Shown piece after piece: positions 20,920 through 32,259 of a DNA stretch of 64,000 nucleotides. The stretch covers positions 1,240,001-1,304,000 of the forward strand of contig WHUZ01000004.1 in the NCBI GenBank assembly GCA_015179045.1, in the 5' to 3' direction. A program made the position numbers and the translations under genes. The stretch is from Kalaharituber pfeilii (taxonomy: Eukaryota > Ascomycota > Pezizomycetes > Pezizales > Pezizaceae). Numbering within the stretch: the first letter of the stretch is position 1; every line of letters begins with the position of its first letter. Below the pieces are notes generated by a model. It did no database searches, was not told where the DNA came from, and saw nothing but the letters and a program-made list of their open reading frames with translations.

Positions 20920-21624
20920 ATGAACTCCAACGATGATCCAGACATGTACATCAGTATCGCTCGAGATTTTTCCATCGGCATGGTTCTGGTCCTTCTGTGC
21001 TTACACAGAATAGCTCAGGACATGAATGAACGCCAGCAGCGCCCGACACCAACACCACCGGAAATGGGTAATGAAGTCCTCAATGCATCTGTGGGTGCAG
21101 AAGAACTCGACCCACAACCCAATACTCCTACCCATGCTACTCCAGAGCCAGAAATCCTTTCTGGAGTTCACGGCAACAGAAATCAGAGCCCCCGCACCAA
21201 CTGTCCACCACTCCCAACTGTACCCCGAACACATGGTAACCATGCTTCTTTGGCACCCCATGTCTTCCATGAAATGCCTGCACCACAAACCCCAAGAGGC
21301 CACCAGGATGCACCAGGTCACATCCCATCGACATATGCTGCTTTGAGGTCACCAAATGAGAATGTCAACAGAGATATGGTGAGCCAGCAAGAACCTGCTG
21401 AACTGACTGGAGTCGAGAGTACACAAGGTTCTGGAAATACAATGCCGCCGGTGGAGCTTCCGACCGAAACAAATTCACGGGATACCAAAATTCAAGCTTT
21501 GATGCGAGGAAGCATTCCCGGAGGGACTGCCGGTGACACCAGGAAGACCAAACTGAAAACCAAACTGAAAACTTCGTATCAGAAGCTGCATAATTTCATC
21601 CGCCGGCGTAAATCCCAGAAGTAA
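20920..21624 (+). CDS. Family gene 2: 234 aa
   Basis: It is a full-length member with the TAAATG start and the N-terminal block MNSNDDPDMYISIARDFSIG followed by MVLVLLCLHRIAQDMNE. Relative to gene 1 it lacks three residues after PTPTP. Its central islands are EELDPQPNTPTHATPEPEI, HVFHEMPAP and VELPTETNS. The basic tail contains a repeated KTKL (KTKLKTKLKTSYQKLHNF), also seen in genes 3 and 6. Its nearest relative is gene 6 on the right arm. Its immediate upstream region carries the palindrome and minisatellite that gene 6 lacks, so the two promoters may be read differently. Function is unknown. Confidence 0.8.
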   Translation: MNSNDDPDMYISIARDFSIGMVLVLLCLHRIAQDMNERQQRPTPTPPEMGNEVLNASVGAEELDPQPNTPTHATPEPEILSGVHGNRNQSPRTNCPPLPTVPRTHGNHASLAPHVFHEMPAPQTPRGHQDAPGHIPSTYAALRSPNENVNRDMVSQQEPAELTGVESTQGSGNTMPPVELPTETNSRDTKIQALMRGSIPGGTAGDTRKTKLKTKLKTSYQKLHNFIRRRKSQK

Positions 21625-22772
21625 TGGGGAACAACACCAAAGCATGAAGCGAAGGGGCAATATACGACTCCGGATGTGAAGGAGGACTTTCGCACAGAGT
21701 CCTAGATGATCCTCAGATTGCTTATAGAAAATTGGTGCCATCGGCAGGACGAGAAGGAACTGCGGAAGTCACTTTAATATTTCATAAATTACTTTTGCTC
21801 TTGCATTTCTTTGCAATATTTTCTTTTCTTTTAGTATTTGTTCTTGGCTTCATGATTTTGTATTGCAAGTGGTACAGATATCTGGGGGTATAGTTTAAGC
21901 TCGCATTGATATCGGATATTAGGTTTGGGTCTATCGGTATTAGTTAGGTTTATGTCGGTGCGTGAGTACGGCGGGGACGGGGGGAAATTATTTGGGAAAT
22001 TAACATTTTCTTTTTCACAACTACTCTTTCTGTATTGATTTAGTTCTACTAGTCCGCTTCGGATCATGTTACACAATCTCCTCCTTCTTCTTATTATTTT
22101 TGTTTTTGTCTTTTGTGCTCTTCCTGTTTTCTTTTTCTTTTATCTATTTATCGAAATGTTTATTAACGACGGCAATGATGATCATTCAAGCGGCAGTCAC
22201 TATTAGTAGTACGGAGTGCAGCCCTGTGATGTGATGATGGCACTAGAAACATGCAACATTTGTATGTACGCACTCGCAAGTCCAACTTCACTGGCTAGGG
22301 AATGCCATCTATACGATTATTCAACTTTCAACGGCTGCAACTTGGTAATGGAAAAGCCAATTAGGAAATTATGATATGAATGTGTTGCAATTGTAAGTAT
22401 ACTTAGGAAGGCGGCGTTGCGCATGTCGTTACTTGAGGAGCGCCCATATTCCAATTTGCATAATCGTTATCACCTTCTTTTACTCATCAGGCACCTATGA
22501 TAGTCCCATCTTTTCCCGATTGGGGACAAGGGTGTGGTTGCAGGGGGGAAGGGACGGGTAGTGCAGGGATGTCTGAGATCACACTAAGTGAGGTAAAGTT
22601 GTATGTATGCACTCTAACTGGCCCAAGCTTGTGTGTACCACAAGCGAAGCACATCGCTCCCGCCAACCAAAATTAAAGTTTGCCCCGCATGTCGCAACAG
22701 CCAAGGGGAGACGCCATGATTTTATTTCCAACGTTACCAAAAAAATTTAAGCTTTGCAAATCCGCCGAGTTA

Positions 22773-22835
22773 GTGCCGTTAAATGGTGTAACGGTAGCAC
22801 ATTGGCGCGTAACCTGGGTCCAGCTCCCTTATCAT
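22773..22835 (+). pseudogene. tRNA-like relic (Gln/Glu type), copy 1
   Basis: The text atggtgtaacggtagcacat matches the D-arm/A-box of fungal tRNA-Gln or tRNA-Glu, but the anticodon arm and T-arm are lost. The better copy is at 28389-28450. Confidence 0.35.
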
Positions 22836-23909
22836 TTACGGTAGCTGTCGACCAGTTGCGGTATCACACAAAGCTCAAGTGCATTGTGGATGTTTGTGTT
22901 TTTGAATCTCATCATGTCAACAATGAAAGGCATCTCGGGATGTTGAAGTTGATAATTGGGCTCTGCACATTTTACGATATTATTCTGCGACATAGGCTGC
23001 GTTGCAATCTACCAAAAAACGCAGGTCCAGAACTAAAACCTTTTCAGAGATTTCACCGACGGTCCTCACTAAGTCCGCCTTCCTCTCCACTCAACGATTT
23101 ACTAACTATCCTGCTTTTAACAATGAATCTAGTTGTCATTGCTGCTATTGCTAGAAGAGTTATCTTCGGACTGTGCATTTGACTCGCCCCCGCGGTACGA
23201 TTATGGATCGAGGAGACCATTCATACTTTTGGAGATTACATCTGAAATGGTGATGGCTGGTGCCATCTCCGAAGGGATTTTATAATAGATCCTGCATGTG
23301 CCGGTAGCAAATGTTGATGATATGGTCACCGGAGTAGGCTTCTCGGAAACAAACACAGTAATGGGGCTTGTGAGTGTCGGCAGTATATTCACTCCGGCAT
23401 CTCAACCTTTACCCCCTATTTTAGTTTTTCTACCCAAAATTTCCCATCTTTGCACAGAAAGAGCTCCTTGACCCTACCGGTGAGCATTTCGGTGGTAGGC
23501 CATCTATTTCCCATAATTTATTGCCTTTACGGTTTCACCCACCAGTTGAAAATCCCATAACTGGTTTCACCTTCTCCAGTACCCTACGTCGTTTCGCTCT
23601 CCTTCATCTCTTTTACTATTTCTTCAAAAGCTTTCTCCCACTGGACCTCCAGAGAAGCGTCTGTCTTTTCCTGGCTTTGCCTTCAACATTTACCTATTGG
23701 TCGATTATCGCTGTTGTGAGCCTTCTTATTAGATCTAGGTGCGGGGTTGATGTATTGGCAGTGGAGGTTCCTCACATGGTGAACCGAGTATTTTGGAATG
23801 GAAGTTCAATCGAAAGGCTCGGTGGACTAAAGTTATCAATCCATATGAGTTTCGGGGGCAGGGGCCTTGTGATTGTGGGATCGCACCCAAGTGGTTGATA
23901 TCGGAAGAA

Positions 23910-23968
23910 GCCCTGCCATGGCGAACAGCTGCATGCTGGGTCACGTGACAAAAAAAAAAAAAAAAAAA
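23910..23968 (+). mobile_element. LINE-B tail (59 bp)
   Basis: Tail B core, then tcacgtgac and an A-run. The perfect 13-bp TSD gatatcggaagaa is at 23897-23909 and 23969-23981. It is absent from the paralogous segment near 29510. Confidence 0.9.
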
Positions 23969-25391
23969 GATATCGGAAGAATTCACTAGACTATGAGGAA
24001 GCTTGACAGGGTGCCGAAGGTAGACATGCCAAGGCGGACCTACTACCTACTTATAATTATCCATCTGACAAATAGCACTGTAGGGACTCTCGTGACACCA
24101 CTAGATTGGACCCTGTGCTGCTGCTTCATATCCAGCCTTATGGAAAGCTTGGCGCAGCTAAAACCAGTGGGTGAAGAGTGAGGTATCGTCTTTGCGTTAC
24201 GTAACATTGCGTTAGGTAACTCATCTCAATCGACTAAGCCTAAATCAGAGGTCGAATTTCAGCCGCTTTCATCCAAAGTTACCAATGCATCACTATTAGA
24301 GGTCTGAAATCCCACCGTGGTCGCGCTCACCAGAATCCATGCGATCTCGATTCAAATGACGAGGATCATTATGGCTCTTAGAAGACGTTGTAATGGGTGG
24401 AGCGGTCACTGGAGGTAAAGGTGGTTTCCTGGCATAGCGGAGAGTGTGTATACAATATAGTTTAATCAATAAATTTTAATAGTCGCTGAAGTTTTAGAGG
24501 TGCATTGTTGGATTGTCGTAGGAGGACCTGGTGATCACGTTATTGTTGCCTTGTTGCCTAAAGGAAGAGCTTTTGATTATGTCAACTTACCACATGTGAC
24601 TGCCACACAACTCAAAGCTGACAATGCCAATCACTGCAGCGCTCCAGTGTATTTGTATAGTGTGCGCCGCGCCTGCAATGTTTTGACTTGAGCAAAAGAT
24701 TCTGATTCTCCGAAGGTGCAGTCATACTGCTTTGCAAGTTTCTCCAGCATTTCAGCACTTTCCGCGTTTTTTTTCCGACTTTCGAAACTTTAGTTTCTCT
24801 TGCAAGATACTTAGGGAGTGTTCGGCTCCATGTCTCATGATCCCAAGCGATACCTCGCCTCCAGTTTTACACTCACGCAGTCTGTGGAGATTAGCATATG
24901 CTTAAGCTGTTTCTGCATAAGGTAAATATAGGAAGACACTGTTACTGAATCGATGAAGCACGTGGTGATGCGCCGATTATTCATTAGTGCAGGGATGGTG
25001 TTGTCCGTAGAGATGATTCAGGCTTCAGTAGAGAGGCAACCTATAAGATATCCCCGTCCGCTCTTCTACTGTTTTAACGTCCAACTTCGCTTCCTTCGCA
25101 TTTGCATAATCGCCATTACCTTCTTTGTACCTAGTCCCCGACTTTTCCCAATAGGGGACGAGGGGATGGAGTGACGTGGGGGGCGGCGAAGAGGTTGCAG
25201 CGGGAATGAAGGCTTGCTGCATGGTACAGTAGGTAGAGTTCAAGAGTGTAACTAGGCCTGTGCGTGCTACAAGGTACATACATGTAGCTCCCACCAACCA
25301 AAATTTAGAGTATGTCGCAATAGGCTGGGGGGACGACATTATGTTACTTACCAACATTACATTAATTAATCTTTTGTAAATTTAGTAAGTA

Positions 25392-25445
25392 GTGTCGTTG
25401 AATGGTATAAGCGTAGCACCTGGGATTCTGGGTCCGACATTAAAT
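25392..25445 (+). pseudogene. tRNA-like relic, copy 3
   Basis: The text gaatggtataagcgtagcac is followed by gggattctgggtcc, a diverged relative of the copies at 22773 and 28389. Confidence 0.3.
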
Positions 25446-26297
25446 TTCCGCTACCGACCCATTGCAGTGTTACAAAGAAAATCTCAAGTGTACTACGGTA
25501 GGTATCGGTCGCGATATGGTCCATTTTAAGTCTAGGCGGTCAAGAAACAGGCAAGTTGATGTTATTATTGTCGGTCGGCGTGACCTGTGGCTCAACTCCC
25601 CAGAAGAGGAACTGTCCTTAATGGTAGGGCGCTGTGTACAAGTCCATTGTCAAATACTCTTACCAAGAAAAGTAAAAAATTGATAGTGAATCGCAGTACA
25701 GAATTGTATTAGAAGGCGATATCTTGTGTCGGAAATTTCCTGCGACGGCGGCGTTGGTGTGAGCAATAATAATGGAACTGCTGCAGAAGCTTCTGAAACG
25801 AAAGCGAGAGAGTATTTCTGACTAGGGCAGTTGGGCGGTTGATTGAAGCACGCAGCGCTGCAAGGTCGCTAGATAACTAGCCTCGCTTACGATGTTGCAA
25901 AGCGACGCCCAGACATTAGGGTTCAAAAATAAATCGCGAAGGTGAGGGAAACGCGAGCAGAAGGGGAGAGCGGTCCTCTTTACTGGAAAATAACCCACGC
26001 GCAATGTATGCAAGACCACTTTTGGTGAGACGGTGATGACCACCCGACCTCATTAGTGCCGCCAACGCAATAGTAGGTATGGGGGCAGGGGTATGCTGGC
26101 TGCTAAACCATGCTTACCAACGGCACTCCAGGGCAGTGCAGCCTGTGAGGAGCCCTATTTTCTAAACATGACGGCGGTGATTTCGCCCATGCATAAGATT
26201 GGAAAACAAGCGCAGGGGTCAAGGAGGGGGTCTAGCACAGTTAGCATCGTAAGTCCCACTTGTTACTCTAATTGACCACTGCATTGCTAAGATAACT

Positions 26298-26303
26298 TAT
26301 AAG
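26298..26303 (+). promoter_or_regulatory. TATA-like box, family gene 3
   Basis: TATAAG lies 111 bp before the ATG, a weaker match and shorter spacing than in the other copies. Confidence 0.4.
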
Positions 26304-26408
26304 ATGTCGTCCACTTCCGTTGGGAGTCCCATTCCATCACCATCAGCATTTGCTTGAAGTTCGCATCAATTTATTCAGCTTTTGCTCACGAAGTTCGTAT
26401 CCATCTAA

Positions 26409-27101
26409 ATGAACTCCAACGATGATCCAGACATGTACATCAGTATCGCTCGAGATTTTTCCATGGGCATGGTACTGGTCCTCTTGTGTTTACACAGAAT
26501 AGCTCAGGACATGAATGAACGCCAACAGCACCCGACAAATATACCAGCAACGGAAATGGCCAGGAATGAAGCCCTCAATACACCTGCAGCTGTGGACGTC
26601 AATTTACAGCCAAATATTCCTAACCACGCTACTCCAGAGCTGGAAATCCTCTCTGGAATTCATGGCAACAGAAGTGGGAACCCCCCTACCAACTTTCCAC
26701 CACTTCCAACTGTACGCCGAACACATGCGCCCCACGTGTTCCATGAAATGCCAACATTACAAAACCCTAGTAGCTACCGTGATGCGCCAGGACATACCTC
26801 ATTAACATATGGTGCTGCTTTGAGGTCACCAAATCAAAGTGTCAACAGCGACATGGTGGGCCAGCAAGAACCTGTTGAACTGATGGGAGTTGACAGTACA
26901 CAAGCTTGTGGAAACGCAATGTCACCAGTGGAACTACCAGCCGAAATGAATTCACAGGATACAGAACTTCAACTTTTGACAGCAGGAAGTATCGATGGAG
27001 GGACTGCCAACAACACCGGGAAGACCAAACTGAAAACCAAACCGAAAACTTGGTATCGGAAGCTGCATAATCTCATCTGGCGGCATAAATCCCGGAAGTA
27101 G
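26409..27101 (+). CDS. Family gene 3: 230 aa
   Basis: It is a full-length member with the TAAATG start. The N-terminal block is intact, with one I-to-M change (DFSMGMVLVLLCL). The region after residue 40 differs from gene 2 (NIPATEMARNEALN), and about seven residues are missing before APHVFHEMP; both changes keep the frame. The C-terminus has KTKLKTKPKTWYRKLHNLI. Its unit is a direct, diverged duplicate of the gene 2 unit, with homology running about 3 kb downstream. Function is unknown. Retention of the frame amid indel-rich flanks argues that it is, or was until recently, expressed. Confidence 0.8.
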   Translation: MNSNDDPDMYISIARDFSMGMVLVLLCLHRIAQDMNERQQHPTNIPATEMARNEALNTPAAVDVNLQPNIPNHATPELEILSGIHGNRSGNPPTNFPPLPTVRRTHAPHVFHEMPTLQNPSSYRDAPGHTSLTYGAALRSPNQSVNSDMVGQQEPVELMGVDSTQACGNAMSPVELPAEMNSQDTELQLLTAGSIDGGTANNTGKTKLKTKPKTWYRKLHNLIWRHKSRK

Positions 27102-27807
27102 CAGGGAACACTGGAGCATGAAGGGTAATATATGACTGTAGATGTGGAAGCCTGGAGTAGTTTATGATCCTAAGATTGATTATAGAAAATTGGTGCCATC
27201 GGCAAGGACTGGAAGAAGCTTCGGAAATCACTTTACTATCTTGCAAGTTATTTTTTGCTCTCTTGCATTTGTTTGCAGAGATCTAATTTCTTTTTTATTT
27301 TTGTTCTTGGAATCAGGATTTGTATTGCACGTGGTACAGATATCTGGGGATATAGTTTGGGCTTGCATTGGTTTCAGATATTGGGTTTGGATTTTTCAGC
27401 ATTAATTAGGTTCACCATTTCAATGATTGTCAATGGCTGTGTGCTTTTTGTTATGATGTCATCTGGGATTGGATGTTAGATACAGTGGTGTCCAACGCTG
27501 AAAATATGCATATGTCCGTGCGATGGGTAGTGGATGGTTGGATCATTGTTCGGGAAACTGACTTTTTTTTTTTTTTTTCACGACTACTCTTTCTGTATTT
27601 CTTTAAGTCTATTAATCTGCTACCGAGTCATGTTACACAATCTTCTCCTCCTTCTTCCTGTTATTTTTGTTTTTGTCCTTAGTACTCTTTCCCGTTTCCT
27701 TTCTCTGTCTCCTCTCTGTTTATAGAGATGTTTATTAACAACAGCAGTGATGATCAGCCAAGCCGCAGCCACTATTGGTAGTGCAGAGTGCAGCCCTGTG
27801 ATCTGAC

Positions 27808-27880
27808 CTTCTTTTTTATTTTTCTTAATTAAAAAAAACAATCACGTAACCCCCTCTTGCAGCTGTTCGCCATGGCAGGG
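27808..27880 (-). mobile_element. LINE-B tail
   Basis: Inverted tail B (aatcacgtaacccc, then agctgttcgccatggcaggg) preceded by a T-rich stretch and an A-run. The TSD cctgtgatctgac is at 27795-27807 and, with one mismatch, at 27881-27893. Confidence 0.85.
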
Positions 27881-28388
27881 CCTGTGATTTGACGATGGTA
27901 CATGCAGCATTTGTATGTAGTTAGTTATGCACTCACAAGTACAATTTCAGTGACTGGGGAATGCCATCTGTACGATTATTTAATTCTCGACGGCTGTGCA
28001 TAGGTACTGCGAGCAAATCAGGACATTATGATACGAATGTGTTGCAATTACAAGTATACTCAAAAAGGGCAGTATTGCGCGTGTCATTACTGGATGGAGT
28101 GACGTGCGAGGGTGGTGAAGGAGCGAAGTGGGGGATGCAAGTGCCTGGAACGGGTAGTGCAGGGATCTCTGAGATCACACTAATGTATCATAGGTATAGG
28201 TAAAGTTGTATGCACTCTAACTGGCCCAAGCATGTATGATATGTGCCACAAGCGAAGCACATGGCTCCCGCCAACGAAAAGTAAAGTTTGCCCCGCATGT
28301 CGCAACAGCCAAGGGGGGACGCCATGATTTTATTTCCAACGTTAACAAAAAAAAAAAATTTAAGCTTTGCAAATCCGCCGAGTAGTGC

Positions 28389-28450
28389 CGTTATATGGTG
28401 TAACGGTAGCACATGGAATTTTGACTCCCGCCCAGTTCGATCTTATCTAT
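28389..28450 (+). pseudogene. tRNA-like relic (Gln/Glu type), copy 2
   Basis: This is the best of the three copies: atggtgtaacggtagcacat, then ggaattttgactcc (anticodon-arm-like) and agttcgatc (T-loop-like). No acceptor stem pairs, so it is not a functional tRNA. It may be the head of an old tRNA-derived SINE. Confidence 0.4.
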
Positions 28451-30716
28451 TACGGTAGCTGTCGACCAATTGCGGTATAACAAAAAGCTCACGTGTGTTG
28501 TGGATGTTTATGCTCCTTGGATCTCATTATGTCGACAATGAAAGACATCTTAGAATGTTGAAATTGATAGACATGATTTTGCGACGTGTTGCAAGCTACC
28601 GAATAACAGCGGATCCAGAACTAAGATCTTTTCGGAAATCTCACCGACGGTCCTCACCATGCCCCCCCTCGCCACTCAGAGATTTACTCAATACACTGCT
28701 TTAACCATGGATCCAGTTGTCATCGCTGCTGTTGTTGCATGGGGATATCTCCGCACAGTCCGCGCAGACTGTGTATTGGACTGTCCCGAACCGTATGCGT
28801 GATATGATTACGGATTGGCGAGTCCTTTCATAGTTCTGGAGATTATTGCAATGGCGGTGGTTCTGATGTAGTCGTCCCTGTAAGCCATATTATAGAAGGC
28901 GGAGATAGAGCTCGGAAGTGCTTATGGCAATGTTGGTGATATGGGCTCCGGAGGAGGTTTCTTCGAAAGAAACACTGCAATGGGGCTTGCGAGTGTCGGC
29001 AGTATACAGTTTGGTGTCTCAACCTTCATCCCCTGTTTTATTCGTTTTTACACGATTTCCCATCTTCGCACCGGTAAGCCGTCCTTTCTCCATACTTTAA
29101 TGCCTCTACGATTGCGCCCACCACTCTTGCAAATCCCGCTACCGGCTTCACCTCCTCCAGTGCCCTACCTCTTATTGCACTCCTTCATCTTCGTTACTAT
29201 TTCCTCAAAAACCTTTCCTCCGCTGGACCTTCCAAGAAGAGTCTGTCTTTCCTAGCTTTGCCTTCAATATTAACGTATACGTATCGGTCAGTTGTCGCCG
29301 TTTCGCGCCTTCCTTCTTATTGGACCTTGGGGTGAGGTTGATGTATCGGCAATGGGAGTTTTTCAACATTTCATCTCTGGGGGAAACTGCATGGCGAACT
29401 GAGCATGTTGGAATGGAAATCCAATCGAAAGGCTCGGTGCACTGAAAAATTTCTCGATCTATAGAAGTTCCGTGGGTGGGGACCTTGTGGTTGTGGAATC
29501 GCAACCGAGTGGTTGTTATGATGGATGCTTTGACAGTGCTCAATGTATACAGTAGACATGCCAAGGTGGACCTACCACCTATACCTCAGACAAATAGCAC
29601 CGTAGGTACTCTCGTGACAACACTAGATTCCCTCTGCTGCTGTTTCATATCCAGACTTATGGAAAGCTTGGCACATCTGGACCAGCAGGTGAACAGTGAG
29701 GGTGGTGTAGTACTAGATGAACAAGTGTAGCATACCGTCCTTGCGTTACGTAACATTGCGTTGGGTAACTCATCTCAATCGACTAAGCCTAAATTAGGGG
29801 TCGAATTTCAGCCGCGTTCACCCAAAGCTACCAATCCATTAGTCTGGTTGCACCGACCCTCCGACCGTACAAACCATCACATATCCTCGCTCTAATAGTA
29901 ACACCGTACCTGTTAGAAGGCTGAAATCGCACCATCACAATCAGGATCCATGCGATGTCTGTACTACTCGATTCAAATCGTGACGAGGATTATGGCTCTT
30001 AGAAGACGCCCTAGTGGGCGGAGCTGTCGCTTGAGGGTACCGGGGTTTGCTGGCATAGCGGAGAATCGTTATCTGTAGTAGTTCAAGCAGTAAATTTTAA
30101 CAATAGTTGCCGAAGAACTCGCTGCCGTGGATAGTGTTTCGCAGGTGTATTGTTCGATGATTGGAGATTATTCATGTAAAAACTTGCTTATTAATACTTG
30201 GCAAAAAGTTTGGCCAGGGTAAGGAACACGTTGCTGAAGCGTTGCAGGATTGCCTACTTTTCCTGATACGATACCGGAAGAAACTTTATTTGAGTCCCCT
30301 TGAGTCCATTCGGAACATGCTGTCATAGCCTGCCCCGCGCCTGTAGCGTTCTGGTTGTGATGGTTCCAAAGTATTATTTTGTTTTTCGTCGTCCGTTGAC
30401 GAAACTGTACACCCTGCAAAAGCAGCAACCTTGCCAAACATAATGCCGCAAAAATCACTGTTATTTGAGGATCAGAGTACTGAATTCCGATCAGTTAAGT
30501 AAGGGTATAATTTCCAAATTTGATTTTTAATCCTGTGACGTCGACATTGAGTTTGCTGGCTTACAGGTCAGTTAGTTGTTACGGCCGTACTCTACATGGC
30601 ACTGCCCCAAACTTTGACCTGTAGCACGAAGCAAAACATGTGCCTGTCAACTTGTTCATCCAACCAGAGCGTACTACTTGTGATTCGAGCGCTGAACATC
30701 CTCTGCCACACCAGAA

Positions 30717-31330
30717 CGCATGTCTGCGAATACAACCCAATGTACCAATCAGAACGCATTATACTTAGGATCCATGTACAGAACGATGCCGGCGGAGTAG
30801 AACACAATGTGCCAACCAGAACGCATTATACTTAGGATCCATGACCAAATGCCCCCTGCCACAACAGAATGGTGCCGACGGAGTAGAACACAACGTGCCA
30901 ATCAGAACGCATTCTTAGGATTCATGACCAAATGCCCCTGCCGTAATAGAACGGTGCCGGCGGAGGAGAGGATCCATGACCAAATGCCCCCTGCCACAAC
31001 AGAACGGTGCCGGCGGAGTAGAACACAACGTGCCAATCAGAACGCATTCTTAGGATTCATGACCAAATGCCCCCTGCCATAAGAGAACGGTGCCGGCGGG
31101 GCAGAACATAATGTGCCAATTTAGGAGCAAATGCCCCCTGCCATAATAGAAAGGTGCCGGCGGGGCAGAACATAATGTGCCAACTTAGGAGCAAATGCCC
31201 CCTGCCACACTAGAACGTGTGCCTGCGAATAGAACCCAATGTACTAATCAGAATGCATTATACTTGGGAGATCCACGACCGAACGTCCCCTGCCACCCCA
31301 CACAGAATGTGCGCCCGCCACATCAGAACC
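30717..31330. repeat. Degenerate tandem repeats upstream of gene 4
   Basis: Units of roughly 63-85 bp are built from aaatgccccctgccaca, agaacggtgccggcgg, gtagaacacaacgtgcca and atcagaacgcattctta, with at least six copies of the first phrase. The array stops about 85 bp before the TATA box of gene 4. Confidence 0.75.
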
Positions 31331-31413
31331 TGGGAAGGTAATACCACTGCTTGCTGCGATATACCGTCTCCATCTATCAGCCAAGAGTAGTGCAGAAATA
31401 AAATTTGGTCCCT

Positions 31414-31420
31414 TATAAAT
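31414..31420 (+). promoter_or_regulatory. TATA box, family gene 4
   Basis: TATAAAT lies 144 bp before the ATG, preceded by ggtccct. Confidence 0.5.
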
Positions 31421-31557
31421 AAAAATCACTATTTCATTATCAATGCAAGATTCCAGTTCCACTATTCAACGAAGAACACTTTTACGAGCACTTGGAAGCT
31501 CCCATCAATTTTATTCTCCCTTTGCTCGATCGACACCTTCGTGTTACCGGCGACTAA

Positions 31558-32259
31558 ATGAGTTCCAACGACGATCCAAACGTGTACATCAATATTGCTC
31601 GAGATTTTTCCATTGGGATGGTGCTGGTCCTTTTATGCTTAAACAGAATAGCTCAGGATATGAATGAACATCACCAGCGGCAGACACGCACACAGGAAAT
31701 GGGCAATGAGGTTCCCAATACACCGGCAGCGTCTGGAGTGCCTGCGGGAGAACTCAACCCAGAGCGAGTGATTCCTAACCTCGCTGCTCAGGAGCAAGAA
31801 ATACGCTTCGGAGGTCACAATACCGCAAGGCGCTATCCCCATCCGACCTTTTCACCGGTCCAAGCTGCACTCCGGGGACAGGGTGATGCTGAACTGGCAC
31901 CCTATATCCTCCATGAGATGTCAGCGTCACATAACCTCACGAACCACCATCGCACATCAGACTACATCCCATCAATGCGTGGTGCTGTTTTAAGGTCACG
32001 AGGTCAGAGCCTTGCGAGTGACATGGTGATCCGGCAAAGCCCTGTTGAACTGATGGGAGTCGAGAGGATTCAAGCATATGGGAGTGCTGCAGTGCCGGTG
32101 GAACTTTCCACTGAAACGCATTCGGAAAATACCGAACGTCAACTCCCGACATCTCGAAGTTATGCCGGAGGCAACACAAATAACACGAAGAAGATTAAAA
32201 GGAAATCTTGGTATCGAAAGCTGCAAAATATCGTGCACAGGCGTGAATCCCAAAAGTAA
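31558..32259 (+). CDS. Family gene 4: 233 aa
   Basis: It is a more diverged full-length member. It begins MSSNDDPNVYINIARDFSIG and keeps MVLVLLCLNRIAQDMNE, then differs widely in the middle (LNPERVIPNLAAQEQEI, YILHEMSAS, VELSTETHSEN) with a short insertion (GVPAGE). The basic tail is KKIKRKSWYRKLQNIV and RRESQK. The TAAATG start is retained. Conservation of the N-terminal 36 residues and the tail despite middle divergence marks those two ends as the functional parts. Its flanks match those of gene 5 rather than genes 1-3. Confidence 0.8.
   Translation: MSSNDDPNVYINIARDFSIGMVLVLLCLNRIAQDMNEHHQRQTRTQEMGNEVPNTPAASGVPAGELNPERVIPNLAAQEQEIRFGGHNTARRYPHPTFSPVQAALRGQGDAELAPYILHEMSASHNLTNHHRTSDYIPSMRGAVLRSRGQSLASDMVIRQSPVELMGVERIQAYGSAAVPVELSTETHSENTERQLPTSRSYAGGNTNNTKKIKRKSWYRKLQNIVHRRESQK

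Larger units (their letters stand above)
9456..22571 (+). repeat. Left arm of a large imperfect inverted repeat
   Basis: This arm matches the reverse complement of 49566-60511 along nearly its whole length, including family genes 1 and 2, the promoter segments, the relic at 14061-14433 and the LINE fragment at 14963. The left arm has extra sequence: the DDE element 16800-19706, the palindrome 20247-20740 and the LINE tail 15139-15266. I judged homology by reading; percent identity was not computed. Confidence 0.85.
21625..26280. other. Flank and spacer between genes 2 and 3, no supported gene
   Basis: Bases 21625-21960 are the family 3' flank. The stretch 22160-24900 is duplicated, diverged, at 27730-30150; a shorter third copy of its beginning is at 25030-25445. 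Open frames such as 22754-23182 and 23521-23898 have relatives in the second copy (28495-28704, 28941-29255) but do not keep frame, so they look like decayed coding or chance ORFs. Bases 25450-26280 hold nothing I recognise. Confidence 0.5.
27102..30710. other. 3' flank of gene 3 and second copy of the 22-25 kb segment
   Basis: It is homologous, in the same order, to 21625-24900. It contains a T-run at 27563 that lacks a tail core, one LINE-B tail (27808-27880) and a tRNA-like relic (28389). The ORFs are not conserved in frame. From about 30150 to 30710 I recognise nothing. Confidence 0.45.

Noticed and set aside
27563..27578. T-run as a possible LINE tail
   Set aside because: There is no tail core or TSD next to it; the run lies in the pyrimidine-rich 3' flank.
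30717..31330. Regular spacing suggestive of a CRISPR array
   Set aside because: The units are degenerate tandem repeats without unique spacers, in a eukaryotic context.
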